Source: Bacteriovoracaceae bacterium UBA3083 (GTDB taxonomy: Bacteria > Bdellovibrionota > Bacteriovoracia > Bacteriovoracales > Bacteriovoracaceae). Taken from it: DNA of 64,000 bases. This document shows, one piece after another, positions 15,449 through 22,877 of this stretch. Location of the stretch: positions 186,001 through 250,000 of the forward strand of contig DFBJ01000003.1 of NCBI GenBank assembly GCA_002366565.1. The letters run 5' to 3'. The first letter of the stretch is position 1; the number at the start of each line of letters is the position of its first letter. The notes beneath the pieces were generated by a model. It was not told the DNA's origin and did no database searches. It was given only the letters and a program-made list of their open reading frames with translations. The position numbers were made by a program, and so were the translations under genes.

Positions 15449-16183
15449 TTATTCTCTTCCTTCTAACTGAAGTGATCCCTTAACCATTTCTTGAAAGGCC
15501 ATAAGAAAGTGATCGTCATTATTTTTTAAGGATTTACTTGTGTAAAGTTTTTCATCAATCGCTGAAATTACATCTAGGTCTTGGTTTAATGTACTTACAC
15601 ACTCTTTAACTAAGTCAGAACTAATATATTCTGAAAAACTACTAACTGTTCTTGGGGCCTTATATGAAAGTAGGTTTTTAAAATAGTTTTCATAAAGGTT
15701 GAAGCTTGCAGGGTGACTTATAATCCCTGGCTTATTTAGTAGATAATCTACAAATTCTTTCTTCTTATAAAGTTCTACAATTTCTTCAGCGGCATAGATT
15801 TCTAGATTAGAATTATTTATTACTGAATATTTCTTGTAGTCACTAAAAACTTTTTCATTTGGTTCTATAACGATAATTTTATAATTCTGTCCCCATTCTT
15901 TTTCAAGAAGAAGAATGGCCTCTTGTATGTGATAGCCAAATCCAAGGCCAAGAACGAGAAGTTCATTTTTAACTTTAATTAAAGTCTTGTTCTTCTCTAG
16001 TAGAGTCGCAGCTTCTTTAATCGGATTGTAAATTGAATGTAGATGTACATCATTTACTACAGGAACTTTATGTTCTGTTTTAGATACTTTTACTTCATAT
16101 CTATATAAAGATAGTTCTTCCATGGATTTATCCTTAGTGATATATAATGAATTTGAATTTTCTTTGTTTGAGTGATCAGACAC
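15449..16183 (-). CDS. Maf N-terminal-domain-like protein (truncated Maf-type flagellin glycosylation factor)
   Basis: A 244-residue protein matching only the N-terminal domain of Maf (motility accessory factor) glycosyltransferases. The IYNPIKEAATLL segment (51-62), the Rossmann-like loop LVLGLGFGYHIQEAI (76-90) and the following strand IIVIEPN (103-109) are the conserved features. The Maf central DUF115 catalytic domain, which would add several hundred residues, is missing. It starts at GTG 16183 with an AGGAAGAGG ribosome-binding site at 16192-16200. One base separates its stop from the next transferase gene. It is probably a flagellin-recognition or scaffold component; that role is inferred from the neighbours. 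A general SAM-type Rossmann protein is an alternative reading. Confidence 0.65.
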   Translation of the reverse strand: MSDHSNKENSNSLYITKDKSMEELSLYRYEVKVSKTEHKVPVVNDVHLHSIYNPIKEAATLLEKNKTLIKVKNELLVLGLGFGYHIQEAILLLEKEWGQNYKIIVIEPNEKVFSDYKKYSVINNSNLEIYAAEEIVELYKKKEFVDYLLNKPGIISHPASFNLYENYFKNLLSYKAPRTVSSFSEYISSDLVKECVSTLNQDLDVISAIDEKLYTSKSLKNNDDHFLMAFQEMVKGSLQLEGRE

Positions 16184-16225
16184 GCTTGTTACCTCTTCCT
16201 TAAGGTTAAACTGTGAATTTAGAAG

Positions 16226-16245
16226 GAGAACGAATCCTAGTTCTC
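16226..16245 (-). other. Hairpin in the leader of the glycosylation operon
   Basis: A 6-bp stem GAGAAC / GTTCTC with an 8-base loop lies about 45 bases before the GTG start at 16183. It may influence translation or mRNA stability. A TTGACA hexamer on the minus strand at 16277-16282 lacks a convincing -10 at normal spacing. Confidence 0.3.
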
Positions 16246-16310
16246 GCTCCTATATTTCCTCATGTCTGCGTATTTTTGTCAATGAGATTATAAAAATTAG
16301 CCTATTAACA

Positions 16311-16346
16311 CTGAACTCATAACGACTTGATTTATTATGAGTTCAG
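16311..16346 (-). terminator. Long hairpin between the flagellar chaperone and glycosylation genes
   Basis: A perfect 12-bp inverted repeat (16311-16322 with 16335-16346, CTGAACTCATAA and its complement) has a 12-base loop. It lies 13 bases past the minus-strand stop at 16359. The downstream side on the minus strand is AT rich but without a pure T run, so it is a possible partial terminator or attenuator for fliD-fliS read-through. Confidence 0.5.
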
Positions 16347-16358
16347 GAAAAATTAAGG

Positions 16359-16766
16359 TTATTTTTTAGTACTGTTAAGGTTGTAACCCTTGAACTGCTG
16401 CCTAGATGTGAATATCGTAGCAATTTCCTTTGTTGTTTCCATTTTTTGATTTTCTAGAAGTTCTGAAGACTTTAAGTCTATTGCTTGAACTTCACAAGAC
16501 CAATTATAAAGATCACTTTGCCACGCTTTTAGAATTTCAACTATTTCTGGAGTAACTTCGTCGGCCTTTAGGGTAGAGACCATATCTTCAATTTCTGTTT
16601 GAAACTTTTCTAAAACTTTTACAATTCTTTCTCTGTTGTCGGCTTCGAAGTTAACTAGGTTAATATCTCCTCTTGAAGTTGCAACATAGATATTATGTGT
16701 AATTTTTAAACCACTATCCAGTAAGGCAGTATGTCTCATAAGTAGGTTGTAGATTCGATTTATCAT
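16359..16766 (-). CDS. Probable FliT/FlgN-like flagellar chaperone
   Basis: A 135-residue, mostly helical soluble protein directly after fliS. The size, helical pattern and C-terminal tail with a Gln-Phe-Lys-Gly-Tyr stretch (RQQFKGYNLN) fit small flagellar export chaperones of the FliT/FlgN kind. No motif is specific enough to name it. ATG 16766 overlaps the fliS stop by 1 base, so it is translated with fliS. FliD is normally chaperoned by FliT, and the fliD-fliS-fliT order is standard in many bacteria, which supports the call by context. A long hairpin follows its stop. Confidence 0.55.
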   Translation of the reverse strand: MINRIYNLLMRHTALLDSGLKITHNIYVATSRGDINLVNFEADNRERIVKVLEKFQTEIEDMVSTLKADEVTPEIVEILKAWQSDLYNWSCEVQAIDLKSSELLENQKMETTKEIATIFTSRQQFKGYNLNSTKK

Positions 16767-17170
16767 TAAGCCCCCTGTTGCTCATTTTGAGCACTTTCTT
16801 TTCTGAGGGTTTTAATTGCTTGTCCCCATCCTTCATAAAGAGTGTTCAGTACATTTAGACAGCCCTGTAGTGGTTCTGCTTCAATTTTTATATTTGCCTG
16901 TGTACTTGAAAAAAGTATGAAGTCATATAAAGAAGAGAGTTCTTTCGCAATATCTCCTCCAACTTCAAAGTCTAGACTATTGTTAAGCTCAATAACAATG
17001 TCTTGTAACTTACCAATGTGTTCACCTTTGGCAGGGATGTTTTTTTCATCAATAGCTTCTATTGCCTTTTTACAGCTTTTGATTGCTGCTTGATAAAGCA
17101 TTAGTAAGATCTGCTCTTTACTAGCCGTGTGAATCGACGTTTTTTTATAAGCTCCTAAACCATAACTCAT
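16766..17170 (-). CDS. fliS: Flagellin export chaperone FliS
   Basis: Cytoplasmic chaperone that binds the C-terminus of flagellin and prevents premature polymerisation. It has the family opening MSYGLGAYKKTSI followed by the TASKEQILLMLYQAAIKSCKKA helix, which matches the FliS A..Y......PE.LI..LYDGAL pattern. It is 134 residues, normal for FliS. I prefer ATG 17170 with a perfect GGAGG ribosome-binding site at 17176-17180 to the start four codons upstream, which would lie over that site. It follows fliD after 15 bases and overlaps the next gene by 1 base. Confidence 0.92.
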   Translation of the reverse strand: MSYGLGAYKKTSIHTASKEQILLMLYQAAIKSCKKAIEAIDEKNIPAKGEHIGKLQDIVIELNNSLDFEVGGDIAKELSSLYDFILFSSTQANIKIEAEPLQGCLNVLNTLYEGWGQAIKTLRKESAQNEQQGA

Positions 17171-17185
17171 AACCACCTCCAATGG

Positions 17186-18571
17186 TTAACCGAGTTGAGT
17201 CACAGGATTAGATCCTCCGCCCATGGCGGCGATACCTGATCCTTGACTCTTCATTCTCGAAATTGTTCCTTCTAATCTTGCAAATTTATCTTTTAAATTT
17301 TTTTCTTTCTGTTCAATCATTCTTTCTTTGTTTGTGATTCTTCTGTCTATTTGATCTATGTTAGACTGCAGTGAATTTTTTCTAGTCTGTAATAATCCAT
17401 TAGGAAATTGGAGTGACGCTTTAGCTGTATCCCCAAGGTGATCTATAAAACCTTTTGTCTTTCCATCTTCAGTGAAATGACCAGTAAGGATTTGTGTTAC
17501 TAACTTGTAGTTAGAAGAAAGATTATTATTAAGGACTTCTGTCTCAACTTTCAGCATACCGTCACGTTGAAACTTAATACCTAGATCACTGAATCTCTTG
17601 AATCCAAATTCAGTCTTAATGTCTTTAAAAACTGTGGCCCTCAAACGTCCTTCAAGGGATTGAAGCATGATATCTCCACCAAGAGTTCTTGATGTATCTG
17701 TTGTTTCGTCCATTGTATTTTGTTGTTTAATAAAGCTAAGTACGGAATTAATACTATCTACTAGTCCTTGAACTTTTCCAGTAACGGCTTGTGTGTCTTC
17801 ATCAATTTTTAATGTGAATTCTTCTCCTGGACGAGCTTTTTTAAGATCTAGTGTTACACCAGGGATTAGTTCTGAAGCTTTATTTTCAGGAACCTCTATT
17901 TCAAAACCATCTAGCTTAATCTTTGCGTCGTGTGCTTCTCTTTCAAATTCTAAATAGAGGTCATTATCTCCATCTACAAAGTAGAAGTATGGAAACTCTG
18001 CACGTTTCTCATCACCAGTCTCCTCAAGAGATAAGATCATTCTCCAAGGCTCATCACTACCACTACCATCATTGACAACGGAGGCTCTTAGACCGTTCCC
18101 AGTGTCTTGATTGATTAGTTTTGAGATTGCATTTAGGCTTGAGTTTTCTGAATCAATGTATATTTCTTTACTTTCTCCATCTGGAAGAAAGTACTGTATG
18201 AATCCGACACCGACATAACTTTCATCTGGGTTTTCGAATCCTGATGTCATCGCTGATGACTTTTGGGCCAGTTGTGATACTTCAATTTGGTAAGTTCCAG
18301 GTTGGGCAATATTCTTATCTGCGTTTACACCTAGAATATCTTCATTTGTTTCGACTTTAAGCTCTCTAAGAGACCTAGCACTAGCATTTTTTAAAACACT
18401 TCCACGTATGCCTTCCATGAGCTGTATCAGCTCACCAACGAGTGCTTTCTTATCGCTAATCTTTTCTTTACGGGTTTCCATGCTTTTAACAGGAATCCTT
18501 TCAGCAGCGATAATCTGCTTAACAATATCTTTTGGGAGCCCTGTTGCTATGGAGCCAAAAGAAATACCCAA
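17186..18571 (-). CDS. fliD: Flagellar filament cap protein FliD (HAP2)
   Basis: Caps the growing filament and helps flagellin to fold at the tip; exported by the flagellar type III apparatus. The N-terminal conserved region starts MGISFGSIATGLPKDIVKQI with RIPVKSM shortly after. The central region is beta rich (variable head), and the C-terminal end is a coiled coil rich in Lys/Glu (NIDQIDRRITNKERMIEQ) and a FARLEGTISRMKSQGS segment as in FliD tails. At 461 residues it is a typical size. TTG start at 18571 has an AGGAGG ribosome-binding site 8 bases upstream, so it is preferred. Followed by fliS. No clear sigma-28 promoter was found in the 292 bases upstream. Confidence 0.93.
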   Translation of the reverse strand: MGISFGSIATGLPKDIVKQIIAAERIPVKSMETRKEKISDKKALVGELIQLMEGIRGSVLKNASARSLRELKVETNEDILGVNADKNIAQPGTYQIEVSQLAQKSSAMTSGFENPDESYVGVGFIQYFLPDGESKEIYIDSENSSLNAISKLINQDTGNGLRASVVNDGSGSDEPWRMILSLEETGDEKRAEFPYFYFVDGDNDLYLEFEREAHDAKIKLDGFEIEVPENKASELIPGVTLDLKKARPGEEFTLKIDEDTQAVTGKVQGLVDSINSVLSFIKQQNTMDETTDTSRTLGGDIMLQSLEGRLRATVFKDIKTEFGFKRFSDLGIKFQRDGMLKVETEVLNNNLSSNYKLVTQILTGHFTEDGKTKGFIDHLGDTAKASLQFPNGLLQTRKNSLQSNIDQIDRRITNKERMIEQKEKNLKDKFARLEGTISRMKSQGSGIAAMGGGSNPVTQLG

Positions 18572-18771
18572 ATCTTCCTCCTGAAGTTTCTTCTCTCATC
18601 CTAAGAGAAGTCGGTATACGCCTTTTAATAATAGCATATGGAGTGTTCGACGCAATGAGACTAACTATGAGGCAGTATTTTCTACGCCTTTGAAAGGTGT
18701 ATTGGAAAAGAAATTATTATAAATACTTAAAATGACTTTCGGTAAGTTAATTAATGGCCTAAAATAAAAAT

Positions 18772-18792
18772 GGCCGGATTGGGGATCCGGCC
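18772..18792 (-). terminator. GC-rich hairpin in the fliD / membrane-protein intergenic region
   Basis: A perfect 7-bp stem GGCCGGA / TCCGGCC with a 7-base loop. The T-rich tail (ATTTTTATTTTAG) lies on the minus-strand side, so it would stop minus-strand transcription entering from the right. It sits in the middle of the 292-base region between the divergent genes, which otherwise shows only an AT-rich inverted repeat at 18813-18839. Confidence 0.5.
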
Positions 18793-18863
18793 GTTTCGAG
18801 CGAGTAATGGGTATTTGAAATCAATTAAGATTTTCAAATGTTGTACTAATATGATCGGTTATT

Positions 18864-20366
18864 ATGGATAATACTTTAGAAAAAAAGTCAGGAATATTCT
18901 ATTTAAAGTCTAAGTTCTTCTTATATCGTATAGTTATATACTTTTCATTCCTTTTAATACCCGTCTATGTACAAAAATCACTTGAATTAAAACCTATATA
19001 TCTATTTATATCTATGATCCTTTATTGCTCATTCATTATGAGTCAGTGGTTTTTTCTTGGGAAAGAGATAGATCATCGTCTAAAGATATACTTCCGAGTG
19101 AACTCATCCATTGATAGAGTCGTTTATCGCCTGTTCTTGGGGATGTTCTTTTTTATTCTGATATTCAACCTACTTTATTTGTTACCATCAAAGTGGGTTT
19201 ATAATTCATTCTGGATTATATGGGGTTCATTAGGATTATTTTATTCTTGGCCTACGAGAGGAAAAATAATACAAGAATCAGTTACCACAAACTTTTCAGA
19301 GTTTAGATACCTGGATAGTTTTGAAAAAACTCTAGTCTTTTTAATTGTAAGTTTGATTCTTTTCTCTGTTCCTGAAATGCCAGCTTTGGCTCAAAGTGAT
19401 GCTTTGATTTTCTTTTTAGATCCAGGTCATCAGATTAATCAATTGTTTTGGAATTTCTTAACGGTTACTTTCTATCCTTTTAGAAGCTACCCTAACCTTT
19501 TTAAAATTGGCTGGATTACATACTTCTACATCGTAAATATCTCGATGTACCTCCTCACCTTTTATGCCCTTCTTAGATTCTTTATATCAAGAAGATTATC
19601 CTTGCTGGGTGTATTTGCATTAATTTCGTCTTGGAGTGTTTCAAAGATTATTGGGAACAACTTAGGGACAACTTTAATAGATACATATTCGTTAGTTTGG
19701 ATATGGGGAATGTTATGGGTTACAAAAAGCTCAACTTATAGAACAGGTCTATTTATTGGTCTTTTAGGATTCTTTGGAACAATTATCAATCATTCTTATG
19801 CACTTATTTCTCTGATTCAAATTGCAATGCTGATTTATTTCTATCTAAAAGATAAAACGACTTGGTTTAAAAAACAAACCCTTAAGTACGCTTCGTTTGG
19901 ATTAATACTTACACTGATTACATTTGTAATAAATTTTGATTTTTCTAAAGTTTATAACCCTGGTGGATTAGTTGTTTTTGATAATTTAATTAGTCTTATC
20001 GATAGAAAAGCATTCTTTATTTTGTCCTTTTTTGGCATGGCAATTATTCTGGTAAGAAAGGCCCTTCCTCAGTTTAAGAGTTTTCAGGTTCTGAAATTTG
20101 GTGCCGTAAAAATGCAAGAGTTAGTAATAGGATTGATTGTAATTTTAATTTTTGGAACATTTGTAAATACTTCAATGGTAAGTCGCTTTTCTCTTCTCTG
20201 GGTTGTTACTTTATTTAGCCTTATTCCTTTAGAGTTAATTTTCTTACATATTAGTAGGTTAAGATCTAGTCGTAATATGATTTACTTGATCTATATTCTT
20301 ATCTGTTTACTCGATTCTCATTTTGAAGGGCGTGTAAAAATATTCTTAAAACTATTTGATAGTTAA
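18864..20366 (+). CDS. Polytopic membrane protein of unknown function
   Basis: A 500-residue protein dominated by long hydrophobic segments, about 11-13 of them, starting near residue 18 and ending near residue 490. It has no signal peptide, no catalytic motif that I can recognise and few charged residues in the core. Conserved-looking features are a proline-rich loop (VPEMPALAQSD, near residue 170) and an FLDPGHQINQLFWN segment after it. The general shape resembles membrane glycosyltransferases or polymer-handling proteins, but that is a guess. ATG 18864 is not preceded by a clear ribosome-binding site. It is a lone gene between a divergent fliD and a small protein gene. Confidence 0.75.
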   Translation: MDNTLEKKSGIFYLKSKFFLYRIVIYFSFLLIPVYVQKSLELKPIYLFISMILYCSFIMSQWFFLGKEIDHRLKIYFRVNSSIDRVVYRLFLGMFFFILIFNLLYLLPSKWVYNSFWIIWGSLGLFYSWPTRGKIIQESVTTNFSEFRYLDSFEKTLVFLIVSLILFSVPEMPALAQSDALIFFLDPGHQINQLFWNFLTVTFYPFRSYPNLFKIGWITYFYIVNISMYLLTFYALLRFFISRRLSLLGVFALISSWSVSKIIGNNLGTTLIDTYSLVWIWGMLWVTKSSTYRTGLFIGLLGFFGTIINHSYALISLIQIAMLIYFYLKDKTTWFKKQTLKYASFGLILTLITFVINFDFSKVYNPGGLVVFDNLISLIDRKAFFILSFFGMAIILVRKALPQFKSFQVLKFGAVKMQELVIGLIVILIFGTFVNTSMVSRFSLLWVVTLFSLIPLELIFLHISRLRSSRNMIYLIYILICLLDSHFEGRVKIFLKLFDS

Positions 20367-20385
20367 ATATTAAATCTGTGATAAA
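20356..20385 (+). promoter_or_regulatory. Candidate sigma-70 promoter for the 72-residue protein
   Basis: TTGATA at 20356-20361, an 18-base spacer and GATAAA at 20380-20385, with TG at 20377-20378 forming an extended -10. A start near 20392 gives a leader of about 35 bases containing the AAAAGGAG ribosome-binding site. Its presence supports the small downstream gene being real. Confidence 0.45.
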
Positions 20386-20426
20386 ATTTATGTGAGAGTA
20401 CGGTTAACATTGGAAAAGGAGTTTCT

Positions 20427-20645
20427 TTGTTTAAATCGGGGCTCACCCATCAAATATATTGCGAATTCTTAGACTTATTTGAATTAACTAATTCAAAGGT
20501 ACACTCTTCACCATTTGTTTTCGTAGACCCTCAGAATGGAGAAATCAGACTTGTGACAGGTATGTCATCTAATTCTGATGGAGACATTATTACAAGTTCT
20601 GTAGCGTCTCATGGTGAATTGGAAACATTCTCTACTAGAGAATAA
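20427..20645 (+). CDS. Small protein of unknown function (72 residues)
   Basis: A 72-residue acidic protein with a TTG start at 20427 behind an AAAAGGAG ribosome-binding site (20413-20420) and a candidate sigma-70 promoter. The sequence has a Cys near the N-terminus (HQIYCEFLDLF), then a PFVFVDPQNGEIRLV segment that reads like a two-strand beta hairpin, and a Ser-rich end. No signal peptide, membrane segment or family recognised. It is followed by a 479-base gene-free region. Ribosome-binding site and promoter favour a real gene, but coding potential needs comparison with relatives. Confidence 0.55.
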   Translation: MFKSGLTHQIYCEFLDLFELTNSKVHSSPFVFVDPQNGEIRLVTGMSSNSDGDIITSSVASHGELETFSTRE

Positions 20646-21124
20646 ATCTAAGTTTTAACTTATTTACTATTTTTTATAGTAAGTATGTCTACAAAGTCAG
20701 AGTCACTTTGATACTGTTTTTGACGGCTTTTTTAGAGTTGAATTGTTAGTAATTTTTAACAATTTATAATGATTTTGTGGATAACGAGATGACATATAAT
20801 TTTAGAAAGTAAATATAAAAAAGAAGCAATTTGTGGATAACTTTCCTTTTTTTGTGAATACCTTTTGTTGCGTAATGTAAGAATGTTTCAGAGTGTTAAG
20901 CTCGCCGTGTTAAGATACTGAAAATAGGACGTTCTAAAGACTAACTTAATCGCTTCAAATAATTGACAGGGGGGCTAGGTCATTGTGGATAACTTGCTTG
21001 TTTTTGTGAGTAAAACCATCCTGTCAATATATTTATTTTAAAAACACGACTTTTTTTGGTGTAAGTATTAGTGTTAGTTTTGTTAGGTATTAGTTTTGGT
21101 TTTAAGAAATAAGAGAGATGAAGA
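20646..21124 (+). other. 479-base gene-free region carrying a cluster of DnaA boxes (possible replication-related site)
   Basis: This AT-rich intergenic region holds three exact 9-mer TGTGGATAA sequences, the reverse complement of the DnaA box TTATCCACA, at 20776-20784, 20832-20840 and 20984-20992. Two degenerate copies follow at 20853-20861 (TGTGAATAC) and 21005-21013 (TGTGAGTAA). All five have the same orientation. The exact copy and the degenerate copy are 21 bases apart in both pairs, giving a repeated module. An inverted repeat ATTGACAGG (20962-20970) / CCTGTCAAT (21020-21028) flanks the last module. I see no gene, tRNA or clear promoter here. Confidence 0.7.
20832..21013 (-). repeat. 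Two copies of a DnaA-box module (30 bp each, 152 bp apart)
   Basis: Copy 1 at 20832-20861 and copy 2 at 20984-21013 each consist of TGTGGATAACTT, a T-rich spacer and TGTGARTA, the second box being 21 bases from the first. The copies agree at most positions. Twenty-one bases is two helical turns, so DnaA monomers would lie on the same face of the DNA. The first exact box at 20776 lacks a partner. Confidence 0.7.
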
Positions 21125-21877
21125 GTGATTAGTGAAGAAATTTTAAATAAATTGCGTGCTGAAGTGTTAGAAATTGTAAAAAAACGAGTGAAAAGCTCGT
21201 CATTACAGGAGTCTCTGGGAATTACTAAGAAGTCAGATTTTTCAATTGTGACGTTAGTTGATCAAGAGATTTCTGATTTGGTACATCTGACCCTGAAGCA
21301 CCTAGTTAAAGATGAAGGTTATCATTTCTTTAGTGAGGAGGAGCAGGTTAGCTTTGGTTTCCCTTCAATTATTTTAGATCCAATAGATGGCACAAGAGAA
21401 TTGGCTCAGGGGCTAGGTGAGTGTGTAGTATCACTTGCCTTGATGACAACATCAAGTTCAGGGTTTGCCTGGCTATTTAACCCATTCACGGGCTTTGAGT
21501 TAAGTTCATGCTCTAAGTGGGTGGAGCCTGTTATTTTTAATAATGATAAACTTTTTGGATATGTCTCGAAGGGAGACTTGAAGAAAGGGTTATTGAGTCA
21601 CATTAATGACATTGAAAACTTACAGATTGTTGCTAAAGGAAGTATTGCTTTTAAGCTGGGATTATTGGCCAGTGGGGCATGTGACTTTGTTTATTCTAAG
21701 ACACCTAAAAATATCTGGGACATTGCCGCAGGAACATTACTTTGTTGGGAAAGGGGTTACAAGCTTTACCAACTTGGTAAAGAAGTAGATTGCCTAGACG
21801 ATGTTAGAATTGATGGTGAATTAATCTGGTGTAGAGAAGAGAATATTAATACTCTCAAAAATTCGTTAGTGAAATAA
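21125..21877 (+). CDS. Inositol-monophosphatase-family phosphatase
   Basis: Metal-dependent phosphatase of the IMPase/FBPase superfamily, which includes CysQ-type 3'(2'),5'-bisphosphate nucleotidases. The metal and phosphate motifs are clear: FFSEEE near residue 61, DPIDGTRELAQGLG near 81-94, and WDIAAGTLL near 200. Some family members act on PAP or sugar phosphates; the exact substrate cannot be judged. GTG start at 21125; a GAGAGATGAAGA purine run precedes it. The length (250) is normal. It is preceded by the DnaA-box region and followed 71 bases later by the sigma-54 activator gene. Confidence 0.85.
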   Translation: MISEEILNKLRAEVLEIVKKRVKSSSLQESLGITKKSDFSIVTLVDQEISDLVHLTLKHLVKDEGYHFFSEEEQVSFGFPSIILDPIDGTRELAQGLGECVVSLALMTTSSSGFAWLFNPFTGFELSSCSKWVEPVIFNNDKLFGYVSKGDLKKGLLSHINDIENLQIVAKGSIAFKLGLLASGACDFVYSKTPKNIWDIAAGTLLCWERGYKLYQLGKEVDCLDDVRIDGELIWCREENINTLKNSLVK

Positions 21878-21927
21878 GAATTCATGTTTATTATAAAGTA
21901 ATTTAATATGTAATAAGTTGCAGATAG

Positions 21928-21951
21928 CCTCCGTGTTGGGAGGTTATTATG
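21928..21951 (+). promoter_or_regulatory. Hairpin that masks the ribosome-binding site of the sigma-54 activator gene
   Basis: The only good ribosome-binding site, GGGAGG at 21938-21943, pairs in part with CCTCC at 21928-21932 in a 5-bp GC stem with a 6-base loop. The start ATG is at 21949. Translation might depend on melting of this stem or on an RNA chaperone. The stem is short, so any control could be modest. Confidence 0.4.
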
Positions 21952-22857
21952 CGAGCACTATTTAATTCAAATTATCCAATACTGATCCAAGGTGAAACAG
22001 GTACTGGAAAGACCAAATTAGCAAAAAAAATTCATACAACTTCAAGTTATAAGTACAGTCCTTATGTAGAGTGTAATTTAGCAGGAATATCTGACAATCT
22101 TTTTGAAAGTGAGCTATTTGGACACACGAAGGGATCGTTCACTGGAGCATGTTCTGATAAAAAAGGATTTTGTGAGAAGGCAGGTGATGGAACTCTATTC
22201 TTTGATGAGATAGGAGATATAACTTTGGGCCAGCAAAAAAAACTACTACAAATTATAGACACAGGGGAGTTCTATAGGCTTGGCTCAACAGTGAAGTCGA
22301 CTTTCTCCGGAAGATTTATTTTTGCAACCCATAAAGATCTAGAAAAATTGGTAAGAGAGGGCTCGTTTAGGGAAGATCTATTTTATAGGTTAGGAGGAGT
22401 CTCTTTTACATTGGATCCTATTCGTAAAAAAAGTGAAGAGAGTAGAATTGAGAAAATTAATAATTTTATTTCTGAGGCTAAGAAGAAGTACAACATTAAT
22501 AGAATGAGCTTTAATCAAGACGCGTTGGAGGCCCTATCTTCATATTCTTGGCCAGGTAATTATAGAGAGATGAAAGCTACAATTGAATTAGTAATGCTAA
22601 AAACTGAACGCTCAGAAATAAATTTAAAGGATTTACCGTATAGGTTTAATTCTATTTCTATTGAAAATAGTAGTTTTAAAAGACAGGTTTCAGAGTTGGA
22701 GAGGAAGATTCTATATAATGAGGTTGTAAATAAGGGGGTAGGTATTAATAAGGCCTCGAAATCATTGGGTATTAGTAAGACCACCTTAATTGCAAAGTTG
22801 CGTAAATATGGTATTAGTGACCAATATATAGATAGAGTTAACTTGAAGATCGCCTAG
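21949..22857 (+). CDS. Sigma-54-dependent transcriptional activator without N-terminal sensor domain
   Basis: AAA+ enhancer-binding protein that remodels the sigma-54 RNA polymerase. Walker A is GETGTGKT (15-22), the sigma-54 contact loop is GSFTGA (62-67, canonical GAFTGA), Walker B is LFFDEIGD (83-90), and a PGNYREM (SWPGN) segment follows. The C-terminus has a Fis-type helix-turn-helix (about 255-292, NKASKSLGISKTTLIAKLRK). There is no receiver, GAF or PAS domain in front: the ATPase core starts at residue 1, so regulation must be by level or by a partner. At 302 residues it is short for the family. The Ala-to-Ser change in the contact loop is known in some activators. Confidence 0.9.
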   Translation: MRALFNSNYPILIQGETGTGKTKLAKKIHTTSSYKYSPYVECNLAGISDNLFESELFGHTKGSFTGACSDKKGFCEKAGDGTLFFDEIGDITLGQQKKLLQIIDTGEFYRLGSTVKSTFSGRFIFATHKDLEKLVREGSFREDLFYRLGGVSFTLDPIRKKSEESRIEKINNFISEAKKKYNINRMSFNQDALEALSSYSWPGNYREMKATIELVMLKTERSEINLKDLPYRFNSISIENSSFKRQVSELERKILYNEVVNKGVGINKASKSLGISKTTLIAKLRKYGISDQYIDRVNLKIA

Positions 22858-22877
22858 GATGCGATAAGGTTTGTTCA

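Noticed and set aside
18572..18771. Sigma-28 promoter of fliD
   Set aside because: Best matches (for example GCCTCATA with 12-base spacer) agree at only about half of the positions. fliD promoter left unassigned.
20664..20682. Hairpin TTACTAT / ATAGTAA after the 72-residue gene as terminator
   Set aside because: AT-only stem without a T run after it; too weak to call.
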